Source of the DNA: Sphingobacteriales bacterium TSM_CSM
Lineage (GTDB): Bacteria > Bacteroidota > Bacteroidia > Chitinophagales > UBA2359
DNA length: 35,289 nt
Assembly (NCBI GenBank): GCA_002212725.1
Contig: MTCR01000152.1
Span: 1-35,289 of the forward strand
Direction of reading: 5' to 3'
Position numbers and translations under genes: made by a program. The notes under the pieces are model-generated. The model had not been told where the DNA came from. It worked only from the letters and a program-made list of their open reading frames with translations, and did not search any database. Shown in pieces: positions 23,723 through 31,775 of this stretch (its first letter is position 1; each line of letters starts with the position of its first letter).

Positions 23723-26413
23723 ATGATTTCAAAAATTGCGATTTTCAACTCAAAAAAACACGCAAAAGCAATTATTACGCTTGACAAAAACTCTATTCAG
23801 TTGGTAGGTGAAAACCAAATCGGGAAAACTACACTCATTGACACGCTCAATTTTTTGTATTGTATCAAACAGCAATATATGTCCTTTGACAACGACAAAT
23901 ACAACTTCAAACAAACCCTTGACCACCTTTTCCCTTCCGATAAGAATAGTTATATCGTTTTTGAGAGCTTCAAAAAGAAAGCAGGCGGATACTATTGTAT
24001 TTTGCTGAAACGCAAAATTGATGAATTGGAATACTACAAAATAGATTTCCCTTTTGATGAACTAGTGTTTTTTGAAAAAAACGGAAAAATCAAAGATTTT
24101 CAGACTTTTACTGACTATCTTTTGAGTAATGCTATTAATTACCGAAAGTTAGATAGAAGCAAGTTATTTGACGAGTTTTATAGTTTTGACCAAAGCAAAA
24201 ATGCTGTTGTTTGGCTAAAAAATGAAGTACAACGCAGAGAAATGTTTGCCGAAATTTATCAGCACTTGATAAATTCGAAATCTATCAATGCCGAAAACCT
24301 GCAAAAGGCTTTAATCATTGCCAATAATCGCAAAAATGCTGTTTTGAAAGTTTTTGCAGACAACACCAAAAAAGATAGCCTTGTTCAGTTAAAGAAAATC
24401 CACGCAGACATAGAAATCTTTAAAAGTATCAAAAAGGATTTTGAAGCCTTTAAAGATTGTTTAGTGCGTTTTGAAATCCAAAAAGAAAAAGTAGGTCAAC
24501 TGTTTTATACTTTCAACGAGTATTTTAGCAAACGCACCCAAGATTTACAATTTCAAATCAAACGCGCAGAAGACCAAACAAGTATCTATGAAAGGTTAAA
24601 TGATGAAATAGAACCCAAAAAATCTGTTTTGGATAGAGAAGTGGGCGGATTAGAAAAAGATATTTCAGACAGAGAAAGTCGCATTGAAAAATCAAATCAA
24701 ACTTTGCGTGAAATTGCTTTGCTCAACCCATTGAATTGGAAAACAGAAGATTTGATTAAAATTTTTGAAGATAGAATTGAAAGCCTAAAAAAGCAAATTG
24801 AAGAACTTAATTACTACTTGCAAAACATAGCCAAAAACCAACTTTCAGAAGCACAAATTCGCAAGAAATTAGCCGAATTAAAAAAGACACAAGAAAGCCT
24901 TACCACCAACATTGAAGGCAAAGAAAAACTATTGCTTTTCAACATTACACAAGATGCGGAAAAGCAAAAATTACTCAATGCCTTGCTTTCGCAAGATGTT
25001 TTGGATAAAGGGAAATTAGTAAAAAAGATTGCCAATTTTACTGAATTATTGAAAGTATTTGATGGTGAAATTGATATTTCAGCCATTATCCCAAAGCAAG
25101 TTAAAACCCTTGCCGAACTGCAAGACGAATTGAAACAAACTGAAAACGAAATTTCCGAATTGGAAAAGGCTTTGCCATTTGTATTAGAGAAGGAAAGTAA
25201 AGAAAAAGAATTGACCAAACTCCAAGCCAAATATAAAAAGGAAAATGATGACTTAAAACTTGTTCAACAAAAAGAACAAACAGAAGCAGATGTTGAAAAA
25301 ACAACAGTAGAACTTGAAAGTCTAAATAAGCAACTTGCCAAAAAAAGCGAAGCCCTTGAAACCATTAAAAAGCAAATCAAGGACAACAAAGAACTGATTA
25401 AAAAATACAACCAACAAAAAACAGACCACGATAAAGAATTGGCAAAACTTGTTGAAAACAACAAGATTTTTGCAGACGAAAAACTACCTGAATTGGTTTG
25501 CGACTACATTCCCGTTTCGGATATAGAACTGTTTTTAACCGATTTTCGCAAACAAATCTACAATTACAAAGAATTGGAAAGGACAAAAAACAGCCTTTTC
25601 AATGACCTAAAAAACAAATCAGGACGAGAATATGCCGACGAGAAAGTTTTTATTGAAAATGTAGGCAAAGAATTGGAAGCCATTGCCGAAAGAGAAAAAC
25701 AAAAGCAGGAACATCTGAAAATCATTTCTAACCAAATTATTCACCCTGTTTTGGCTTATTTGAAGGAATACAAAGAGTTCAAACGAGATTTTATTAGTGA
25801 GTTCAATAATTGGGTGCGGAAATATTCCATTTCACGCATAAAAGAAATTACCATAAAAATAGTTGATAATGAAAGTTTTATTAAAGAACTTACTTTGATA
25901 AGCAAAGTAGAAAAACTAAATATTGGGCAAACCCAAGAACTTCTTTTTGATACCAACGACCAGGAACAGCAACAAGGTTTACAAAAACTTGATGAGTATT
26001 TGAACAGTGCCAAATCAAGAATTTATGAATTTGCCGAACTTTTTAGTATCAAAATTGATGCTTTGTATGAAGACGGTAGCAAAAAGGAAATTGACTTGAA
26101 AAAGCAAAACGAAAGTACAGGCACTATCCGAATGATAAACTTGATTTTGTTTTTGCTCATTATCAAATATTTCAAAGTGGATAGTGAAGAAAATAAAGTA
26201 GTTTTCTTTGTTGATGAACTTACCATTGATCCTAAAAATATTGGTGAATTGGTGCAATTCTGCAAAGACAATGGTTTCATTACCATTTTTGCCGCCAATA
26301 TTATGGGCTACGGCTTTGAAAAATACTACTTTATGCGACCATCGCCTGAAAACAAAGGAAAGGTAGTTTTAGACGAAAGCCACACAGGAAAAACCCGAAA
26401 ATACAATGACTGA
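23723..26413 (+). CDS. SMC/MukB-like ATPase, JetC-like subunit of a Wadjet-like system, 896 aa
   Basis: This is predicted to be the DNA-translocating motor of an SMC complex. The two half-heads lie at the ends. Walker A is GENQIGKTT (29-37) with Lys35. The signature-like STGT (798-801) lies in NESTGTIRMINLILF, and Walker B is VVFFVDEL with Asp831 and Glu832. Between about residues 230 and 720 there is a long Lys/Glu-rich coiled coil interrupted around 410-460 and 575-610. I see no obvious globular SMC hinge. JetC/MksB proteins are usually around 1,100 residues, so the arms are short. The signature reads STGT in place of SGGQ/SGGE. It overlaps the Toprim gene by eight bases. Lamassu LmuB or RecN-like proteins are alternatives, but the MukE/MukF-like neighbours favour Wadjet/Mks. 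Confidence 0.85.
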   Translation: MISKIAIFNSKKHAKAIITLDKNSIQLVGENQIGKTTLIDTLNFLYCIKQQYMSFDNDKYNFKQTLDHLFPSDKNSYIVFESFKKKAGGYYCILLKRKIDELEYYKIDFPFDELVFFEKNGKIKDFQTFTDYLLSNAINYRKLDRSKLFDEFYSFDQSKNAVVWLKNEVQRREMFAEIYQHLINSKSINAENLQKALIIANNRKNAVLKVFADNTKKDSLVQLKKIHADIEIFKSIKKDFEAFKDCLVRFEIQKEKVGQLFYTFNEYFSKRTQDLQFQIKRAEDQTSIYERLNDEIEPKKSVLDREVGGLEKDISDRESRIEKSNQTLREIALLNPLNWKTEDLIKIFEDRIESLKKQIEELNYYLQNIAKNQLSEAQIRKKLAELKKTQESLTTNIEGKEKLLLFNITQDAEKQKLLNALLSQDVLDKGKLVKKIANFTELLKVFDGEIDISAIIPKQVKTLAELQDELKQTENEISELEKALPFVLEKESKEKELTKLQAKYKKENDDLKLVQQKEQTEADVEKTTVELESLNKQLAKKSEALETIKKQIKDNKELIKKYNQQKTDHDKELAKLVENNKIFADEKLPELVCDYIPVSDIELFLTDFRKQIYNYKELERTKNSLFNDLKNKSGREYADEKVFIENVGKELEAIAEREKQKQEHLKIISNQIIHPVLAYLKEYKEFKRDFISEFNNWVRKYSISRIKEITIKIVDNESFIKELTLISKVEKLNIGQTQELLFDTNDQEQQQGLQKLDEYLNSAKSRIYEFAELFSIKIDALYEDGSKKEIDLKKQNESTGTIRMINLILFLLIIKYFKVDSEENKVVFFVDELTIDPKNIGELVQFCKDNGFITIFAANIMGYGFEKYYFMRPSPENKGKVVLDESHTGKTRKYND

Positions 26414-27215
26414 AACCTTACTCAAATATTTTCAAATCCTGAAAACTGAAAAATTGTTGTCTTCGCAAGTAGCAAAAACCTTGTTAGAAAATAACGATTT
26501 TAAAAATATGTTAGATGGTAGCATAATACTAAAATCAAGCGTAGGGCGTGGTTATATCTATGAGTTGAACGAAGAAAAAAGGCAAGTTTTTGAAAATTGG
26601 TTTGCTAAAAAATTCCCAAACGCAGATATTGAAGTTACAGACCGAGCAAGCAGTATTGCTAAATTTAAGGATAGCAAGAAAAGCAAGGAAAAATCAGTGA
26701 TTGTATTTTTGAAAGGAAACAAGGAAGTAAAAATAAATAATCAAACAATTGATTTACAAGAAAATACACAAAAATTCGGCTTTTTTGCTTGTGTGTTAGA
26801 AAGTTTGGAAACTGAAAAGTTGTGCTTTGTGGAAAACAAAGAAAGTTTTTTGCAAGCAGAAAAAGTAGTTTCGCAAGACAATGTTTTTATCCATTCCTAC
26901 GGAAGAATTGGTAAAAACCTGTTAGAGAAAATACAGACGAAGGAAGTGCTTGTTTTTTCAGACTATGACTATATCGGGCTAAACGAATACTTGAAGTGCA
27001 AATCATTTTTTGAAAATACAAGTTTTTTTGTCCCTGAAAACTACGATTTACTCTTTGATAAATATGCCAAAGAAATTACGATAAACCGAAAAAAAGGGCA
27101 AAAAGCATCAAAGAATGTGTTGGCTTCGCAAGAAGAAATCGTTTTGAGAATTTGCCAAGATTTGCAAACCAAACAGAAGTTTTTAGAACAAGAAAGCCTA
27201 TTAATAAACCTATGA
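26406..27215 (+). CDS. Winged-helix + Toprim protein, JetD-like nuclease subunit, 269 aa
   Basis: This is predicted to be the DNA-cleaving subunit. The first 75 residues look like a winged helix (LLSSQVAKTLLENN ... SSVGRGYIYELNEEKRQVFE). Residues about 100-215 form a Toprim fold of the Spo11/TopoVI-A/DUF2220 kind: Glu143 in LCFVENKESF, then VLVFSDYDYIGLNEYL with Asp186 and Asp188 as the DxD metal pair. In JetD/MksG the equivalent segment reads like GDIDxxG. Typical JetD proteins are near 390 residues with an N-terminal arm domain (DUF3322) that I cannot find here. The C-terminal 50 residues are Lys/Gln-rich. Its start overlaps the SMC stop and its stop overlaps the next start (ATGA), so equal, coupled production is likely. 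Confidence 0.78.
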   Translation: MTETLLKYFQILKTEKLLSSQVAKTLLENNDFKNMLDGSIILKSSVGRGYIYELNEEKRQVFENWFAKKFPNADIEVTDRASSIAKFKDSKKSKEKSVIVFLKGNKEVKINNQTIDLQENTQKFGFFACVLESLETEKLCFVENKESFLQAEKVVSQDNVFIHSYGRIGKNLLEKIQTKEVLVFSDYDYIGLNEYLKCKSFFENTSFFVPENYDLLFDKYAKEITINRKKGQKASKNVLASQEEIVLRICQDLQTKQKFLEQESLLINL

Positions 27216-28483
27216 ATATCAACGGAAAGAGCATATTAGGATTTTTGCACCGCAACTATGACTTCGTGCATAGGCTCTTTTCTATTGCCAAACAAACCAA
27301 TTTTTTCATCAAAGAAGAAACCCTAAAAGACGTTTGCAGAGAATTTGAAGTGGCTTTTGATACCCTAACAGAATACAGAATTGTAAGAGAACAACGCAAT
27401 AATGAATACAATTTGCCTTCGGTGTATGTGCATTTTTTATCGCATTTGTTAAGTGATTTTTCTATGCCATTGCACGAAAGCGTAGATAAATACCGAGTTT
27501 CAATTGCCAATTATTACACACAACTTTTGCAAGAAAAAGAACATAATAAAGTCAATGATTTGATAAATAGTTTGGTGAGCGAAATAGAAGAATTTAGCGA
27601 AATTATAGAAAACCGAACCCAACAACTTTTGAAAGAAACAAGAGAACTCAAAAGTAATCTTTCCCAAATTGATTATTTGGAAAAAGCCCGCAAAGCAACT
27701 TATTGGATTGATAATTATATTATTCCTTTGAATGATATTTTGGAACGTGAAAATCCACATTCTGTTTATCAGGAACTTACCCTAATAAGTGATTTTGCGA
27801 GCCGACAGCAATACAGTTATTCTCGTTTTGAGATACGAAGTCAATTTAATACACTTTACCATCATTCCAATAATATTATTGAAATAGCATTAAAAAATCA
27901 AGCAATAATTCAAAAAGAACTCTTGCCTTTAGCAGAACGTATTAAAAGTGAAAGTCAAATTTTAACGGGTACTATTGCTTATTTGGAAGATATTAGGCAA
28001 GTGGCATTAGGTTTGAAAAAGGCAGAAGAATTGCCACAAATAACCTTTTTTGAAAACACCCGACTAAACCATACTTTGTATTCGGAAAGTTTTGGACAAG
28101 ATGCTAAATTTTTGTGGGAAAGATTGAAAGAAGATGATAGTTTTGTTTTACAACCTACTGAAAATGAAGTTTTTGACACTTGGTTTTTTGATTTAGAAAC
28201 TAAAAATTATTACAAGAAAAAACTCATCCAAGATTTGCCGATTGACAACTTTTTTCAATGGTGTTATACATCTTTGCAAACAGAATATCAGGAAACAGAA
28301 ACACAACATATCAATACCGAAAAGTTTTTTGCTATCTCGTCTTTGTTGTTTTTAGACGAAGAATTTGAAAAAGACTTTCAGGTACAGTTAGACACTATTT
28401 TTGAGCCTGAAAAAGTTGAAATCCGTTTGACTGATTTGATTTTGGAAGTGCCGAAAATCCATCTTAAAACTTTGAAAAAATGA
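27212..28483 (+). CDS. MukF/JetA-like kleisin candidate, 423 aa
   Basis: The N-terminal 95 residues resemble a winged-helix dimerisation domain (ILGFLHRNYDFVHRLFSIAK ... LPSVYVHFLSHLLSDF). A long helical middle follows (LINSLVSEIEEFSEIIENRT, LLKETRELKSNLSQIDYL, ERENPHSVYQELTLISDF). Last comes a C-terminal acidic/Phe-rich stretch that could be the second winged helix contacting the ATPase head (IDNFFQWCYTSLQTEY ... FFAISSLLFLDEEFEKDF). This layout matches MukF/MksF/JetA, the kleisin closing the SMC ring, although pairwise similarity to named members cannot be judged by eye. The ATG at 27212 overlaps the previous stop. An in-frame start 60 bases upstream would lie inside the Toprim gene and is less likely. 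Usual JetA length is 450-500 residues. Confidence 0.7.
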   Translation: MNINGKSILGFLHRNYDFVHRLFSIAKQTNFFIKEETLKDVCREFEVAFDTLTEYRIVREQRNNEYNLPSVYVHFLSHLLSDFSMPLHESVDKYRVSIANYYTQLLQEKEHNKVNDLINSLVSEIEEFSEIIENRTQQLLKETRELKSNLSQIDYLEKARKATYWIDNYIIPLNDILERENPHSVYQELTLISDFASRQQYSYSRFEIRSQFNTLYHHSNNIIEIALKNQAIIQKELLPLAERIKSESQILTGTIAYLEDIRQVALGLKKAEELPQITFFENTRLNHTLYSESFGQDAKFLWERLKEDDSFVLQPTENEVFDTWFFDLETKNYYKKKLIQDLPIDNFFQWCYTSLQTEYQETETQHINTEKFFAISSLLFLDEEFEKDFQVQLDTIFEPEKVEIRLTDLILEVPKIHLKTLKK

Positions 28484-29010
28484 AATTTGAAACACCTAAA
28501 AATCATTATGAAATAGTGAATGACTTACTCAAAGGAAAATTTATCCTTTGGAACGAAGTCTATTTTGATACTTTGGTAAAGGAAGAAGATTTTTACAAGG
28601 CTTTTTTCAAGGAAAGTTTTGGTTATGAATTAATTTTGAGAAAAGAATTTGCTTATCTACTTTCCAAAAACACAGGTGAAGAATTTTCAAAACGATTTAC
28701 GGTTATTCTTTCCATACTTTGCTACGAATGGAATTTGCAAGGCAGGGACATCAAAGACCGCATTGAAAACGGTAGTTTTTCGGTTTTTGAAATCCAAACT
28801 CTTTTAGAAAATTCATCGTATAGCGATATTTTCAAACTCATCAAACTCAAAGAAGAAGGCATAGAAAAATTTTTGAAAGAATTAGACCAACGCAACATCA
28901 TCAAGTTGGACAACAGCAAAGAAACTTTTGAATTTACAAAAGCCGTAGACTTGTTCTTTGAATTTGCGAAAGAGATAGCTAAAAGCAAATTGGCGAGTAC
29001 GAATGGATAA
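28480..29010 (+). CDS. MukE/JetB-like (KITE) subunit, 176 aa
   Basis: A small two-winged-helix protein is predicted. LLKGKFILWNEVYFDTLVKE, then FYKAFFKESFGYELILRKEFAYLLS, matches the MukE/MksE pattern of a first helix pair, 'yF...lGy.L' and a Leu-rich strand. The second half has a Ser/Thr-type helix-turn (ILSILCYEWNLQGRDIKDRI), a recognition-like helix (IEKFLKELDQRNIIKLDNSKET) and a short wing. MukE-type proteins bind the kleisin and the SMC head and touch DNA. The ATG overlaps the JetA-like stop as ATGA. At 176 residues it is a little shorter than most JetB (about 200-250). The operon ends 24 bases before any further readable element; no clear terminator was seen. Confidence 0.72.
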   Translation: MKFETPKNHYEIVNDLLKGKFILWNEVYFDTLVKEEDFYKAFFKESFGYELILRKEFAYLLSKNTGEEFSKRFTVILSILCYEWNLQGRDIKDRIENGSFSVFEIQTLLENSSYSDIFKLIKLKEEGIEKFLKELDQRNIIKLDNSKETFEFTKAVDLFFEFAKEIAKSKLASTNG

Positions 29011-29113
29011 TAACGACACACAACATCATGTTGCGAAAAAAACGGGCTAATGTGCATAATCTAGGCTTTTATGCTTTCCATAAACTTTGTGCGTAGGGAA
29101 AGGTAAGTGCTTT

Positions 29114-29122
29114 TAAATACCG
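29114..29122 (+). repeat. Right copy of a 9-bp direct repeat flanking the island
   Basis: The second copy of TAAATACCG lies just outside the flippase gene stop. See the left copy at 23697-23705. Significance is uncertain. Confidence 0.3.
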
Positions 29123-29142
29123 CCCTTCGTTTAGCTTTTCCA

Positions 29143-30681
29143 TTACCAAAACCTGTGCTTTTGCCATGCTCCTGTTTCGTGCAGGTAAACCACGCCCATA
29201 AACAACAGCAGCAGGGACACTCTTACGGTAAAGGCAAGCAGGTTACCCGGCAGGTTTACTAACCAGTAATGGTCGGCAACTACCATGGCTGTGCCCAGCC
29301 CTATATACCCCAAAATGCGGGCGGATTGGTACGGTACGGCATAATAGTGTTGCCCGGCAAGGTACGATGCAAGGGTCATGGCGCCATAGCAGGCAAGGGT
29401 TGCCCAGGCAGCGCCCATATATCCCCAAAGCGGAACCAGCAGCAGGTTGAGCAATATGGTTATAAACGCCCCGCCTACCGAAATATAGGCGCCAAGTTGC
29501 GTTTTATTGGTGAGTTTATACCAGATAGACAGGTTGTAGTACATGCCCAGAAACAAGTTGGCCAACAATAAAAAAGGCACCACCGCCAGCCCTTCGCGGA
29601 AAGGCTCGCCAATAAAATGGCGGAAAAAATCGAGAAAGAACATAACGCCCATAAAAATAACCATGCCGGCAACTACAAAATACTTCATAGAGTCGGCATA
29701 CAATTTTGGGGCATTTTGGTTTCCGGCGTGCGAAAAAAACATAGGTTCTGCCGCAAACCGGAAAGACTGGGTAAATAAACTCATTAATATGCTCAACTTG
29801 TAGCAGGCGCCGTAAATGCCCAGCATAACCTGATTGGTAGCCATATCGTAGGGCAGCAGGTATTTGAGTATAACGCGGTCCAGCATTTCGTTAATAATAC
29901 CGGCAAAACCTACCACCACCAGCGGCAGGGCATACCGCATCATTTGTTTCCATAGTGCGGTATCAAAATGCAATTGTGTTTTCAGCAATTCGGGCAGCAA
30001 TAGCAGCAGGGTACAAATGCTGGCAATAAGGTTGGCAATAAATACATACCCAATGCCAATTTCGGGCCGGTACCACCAGCCTATAAATGCAAACCGATGC
30101 TCCCAAACAGGGCACAGCAGTAAAAAAAACAGCACCAACCCTATGTTTACCCCAATATTAAACAACCTTATAGCAGCAAACCGCCAGGCTTTTTCCTCAT
30201 AACGCAGGCGGGCAAACGGCACGGCCGACAGGGCATCTAAACCCAGTATAAAGGCAAACCAAACAATATATTCGGGGTGGTTGGGGTATTGAATAAGGGC
30301 GGCAATTTGCGGGGCAAAAAAGGTTAGCAAACCGGTAAACAACAAAGTGCTTGCCAGCAACGACCACATGACCGTGCTATATACCCGCTCAGCCTGTTGC
30401 ACCTGCTTAATGTAGCGGAAAAAAGCAGTTTCCATACCATACACAAACAGCACCATAAAAAACCCCGAATAGCTGTATAATTCGGTTATAATGCCATAAT
30501 CAGCCTGGTTAAACACCCGCGTAAGCAGTGGTGTAAGCAGGTAATTGAGCAGCCGCCCTATAATGCTGCTTAACCCGTAAACGGCCGTTTGACCGGCCAA
30601 CTTTGCTATAATATCTCTGCTGCGCAACCCAAACAGTTGGTTTTGGTGCAAAATAAGTGCAAAGGTACTTTTTTGCCGCAT
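29143..30681 (-). CDS. Polysaccharide flippase, Wzx/MATE-type (MOP superfamily), 512 aa
   Basis: An inner-membrane protein with about 12-14 hydrophobic helices is predicted to flip lipid-linked sugar repeat units or a related lipid across the membrane. The start KLAGQTAVYGLSSIIGRLLNYLL and the following LTPLLTRVFNQADYGIITEL segment are typical of Wzx/RfbX proteins of Bacteroidetes, as is GINEMLDRVILKYLLP in the middle region. The ATG at 30681 leaves a hydrophilic tail of about 27 residues before helix 1, a little long for the family. No other surface-polysaccharide genes are in the window. It reads away from the origin on the minus strand, as expected for a leading-strand gene on the left replichore. 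Confidence 0.92.
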   Translation of the reverse strand: MRQKSTFALILHQNQLFGLRSRDIIAKLAGQTAVYGLSSIIGRLLNYLLTPLLTRVFNQADYGIITELYSYSGFFMVLFVYGMETAFFRYIKQVQQAERVYSTVMWSLLASTLLFTGLLTFFAPQIAALIQYPNHPEYIVWFAFILGLDALSAVPFARLRYEEKAWRFAAIRLFNIGVNIGLVLFFLLLCPVWEHRFAFIGWWYRPEIGIGYVFIANLIASICTLLLLLPELLKTQLHFDTALWKQMMRYALPLVVVGFAGIINEMLDRVILKYLLPYDMATNQVMLGIYGACYKLSILMSLFTQSFRFAAEPMFFSHAGNQNAPKLYADSMKYFVVAGMVIFMGVMFFLDFFRHFIGEPFREGLAVVPFLLLANLFLGMYYNLSIWYKLTNKTQLGAYISVGGAFITILLNLLLVPLWGYMGAAWATLACYGAMTLASYLAGQHYYAVPYQSARILGYIGLGTAMVVADHYWLVNLPGNLLAFTVRVSLLLLFMGVVYLHETGAWQKHRFW

Positions 30682-30719
30682 TTAAGGCATCATACAGGTA
30701 TTGCTATATTTGCAAATTG

Positions 30720-31625
30720 CGGTTTTGTGCATAAATGCCAACTTTATCAACATTTTGTCAAACTTATTAACAACAAATTTAGCAAACCCCGTTTAAACCG
30801 GTTATGCACAACCCACACACGCAAAACAGGCTTTTCCACAAAGTTATCCACAAAGGTATTGCTTTACCAACTCGTTCATACCTTGCCTTTTGTTCTTTAC
30901 ACAAACACAGTACTATTAACAACAAAATAAATAGCAATATTCATTTTGCTGATTTTCAACTACTTGCAAAACAGACTTATCCACAAGTTTATCCCGAAAA
31001 CAACCAAACTGTAACCCTGCGCCGTGTATAACATCATGCAGCTTGGCAAACTTATCCACAAGCCGCATTTTATGCACATCTACCCCCTTACTGTGCCCTT
31101 ATTGTACACAGGCTATACCCGCTTTATACACACCTGTACTTATGCACTGCCTGCTTTGCAATTCAAAAGTGCATAGATTGTCAACCAATTGAAAATGAGT
31201 ATGTTGTAAGTTGAATTACCTGTGCATAACCCATATTCCTGCACAGGATAACCTGTCGCGAAACTACCAAGCAGCAGCAACAATGCACATATCCACAGCC
31301 TCTATTACTACTATTTGTTCTTTTTTAAAAATAATAATCATAATAACAATTATTAGATTAGCTGGTGGATAACATCTTTTATCCGGTTGTAAGAACAATG
31401 CCTGCCGGTAAATGTTATATCAATGGCTTTATTTGCCCTGTAAACCCATGCAAAAGCATAATTAACCCGCTTGCCGGAAAATCCTGTGCTCAACTGCCCA
31501 AAATTGCCTCAAAGCCTTTTTTGAGGGCTTATTGAACAACAAGCAGATTTTGCATATCTTGCCCCTGTTTTTCCATACATTTTGTGCATAAACAGGGGGT
31601 TTTCCACAGGTTTATGTGCATAAAC
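30720..31625. other. oriC: Chromosomal replication origin (oriC)
   Basis: This 1.1-kb gene-free stretch carries ten exact TTATNCACA DnaA boxes: 30726-30734(-), 30802-30810(+), 30844-30852(+), 30977-30985(+), 31052-31060(+), 31070-31078(+), 31124-31132(+), 31221-31229(-), 31583-31591(-) and 31615-31623(-). It also has two TTTTCCACA (30832-30840, 31600-31608) and several one-mismatch boxes (31023, 31102, 31140, 31289, 31364). Most left-hand boxes are on the plus strand and most right-hand ones on the minus strand, so they point toward the AT-rich tract at 31302-31357. Flanking genes diverge (flippase left, GH13 enzyme right). This density is far beyond chance. There is no dnaA gene next to it, as in many Bacteroidetes. 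Confidence 0.93.
31289..31357 (+). promoter_or_regulatory. Basal origin unwinding unit: DnaA box, GC-rich spacer, DnaA-trios, AT-rich DUE
   Basis: A one-mismatch DnaA box (ATATCCACA, 31289-31297) is followed by the short spacer GCCT. Then come four DnaA-trios in the plus-strand form CTA-TTA-CTA-CTA (31302-31313; TAGTAGTAATAG on the other strand) and an AT-only tract rich in AATAATAAT (31320-31357). The same order, and much the same bases (CCACA, GC, CTATTACT.., CTATT, AT tract), is found in the B. subtilis origin. The trios guide DnaA onto single strand and the DUE melts first. Confidence 0.85.
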
Positions 31626-31775
31626 AAGCCCTTAACCCTTTTTTTTTCAGTTGCTTACATTAATTTTACACTTGCTTTGTATTTGCTTAACAATGCTTTG
31701 ATTGTACTTTAACTTGAAATCAGAAGGAAATCGGTCTTAATTTTGAAATTTAATAAACACCATAAAATACTCACT

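Larger units (their letters stand above)
23600..29125 (+). other. AT-rich four-gene defence island (Wadjet-like)
   Basis: From the promoter to beyond the last gene, base composition changes sharply to AT-rich with AAA/AAT/TTT-dominated codons, whereas both flanks use GCC, ACC and GGC freely. All four genes overlap by 4-8 bases on the plus strand: ATGACTGA at 26406-26413, ATGA at 27212-27215 and ATGA at 28480-28483. No integrase, transposase or tRNA lies at either edge. A 9-bp direct repeat (TAAATACCG) occurs near both ends. The composition and tight coupling indicate a single transferred defence cassette inserted between a T9SS gene and a flippase gene. Confidence 0.75.

Noticed and set aside
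22489..23787. 432-codon antisense frame opposite the T9SS propeller gene
   Set aside because: It is a by-product of the codon pattern of the real gene, has a compositionally odd protein and crosses the promoter and start of the defence operon.
23723..29010. Lamassu or RecN/SbcCD-type repair system
   Set aside because: MukE- and MukF-like neighbours and a Toprim subunit fit Wadjet/Mks. Lamassu has different partners, and there is no zinc-hook motif or SbcD phosphoesterase here. Structure searches could still change this.
30589..31031. Short plus-strand frames in the origin region
   Set aside because: They translate DnaA-box and AT-rich DNA, giving His/Thr/Asn-rich peptides without domain features.
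30720..31625. Plasmid iteron origin instead of oriC
   Set aside because: No replication initiator gene, boxes match DnaA consensus and not a single long iteron, and neighbours are ordinary chromosomal genes.
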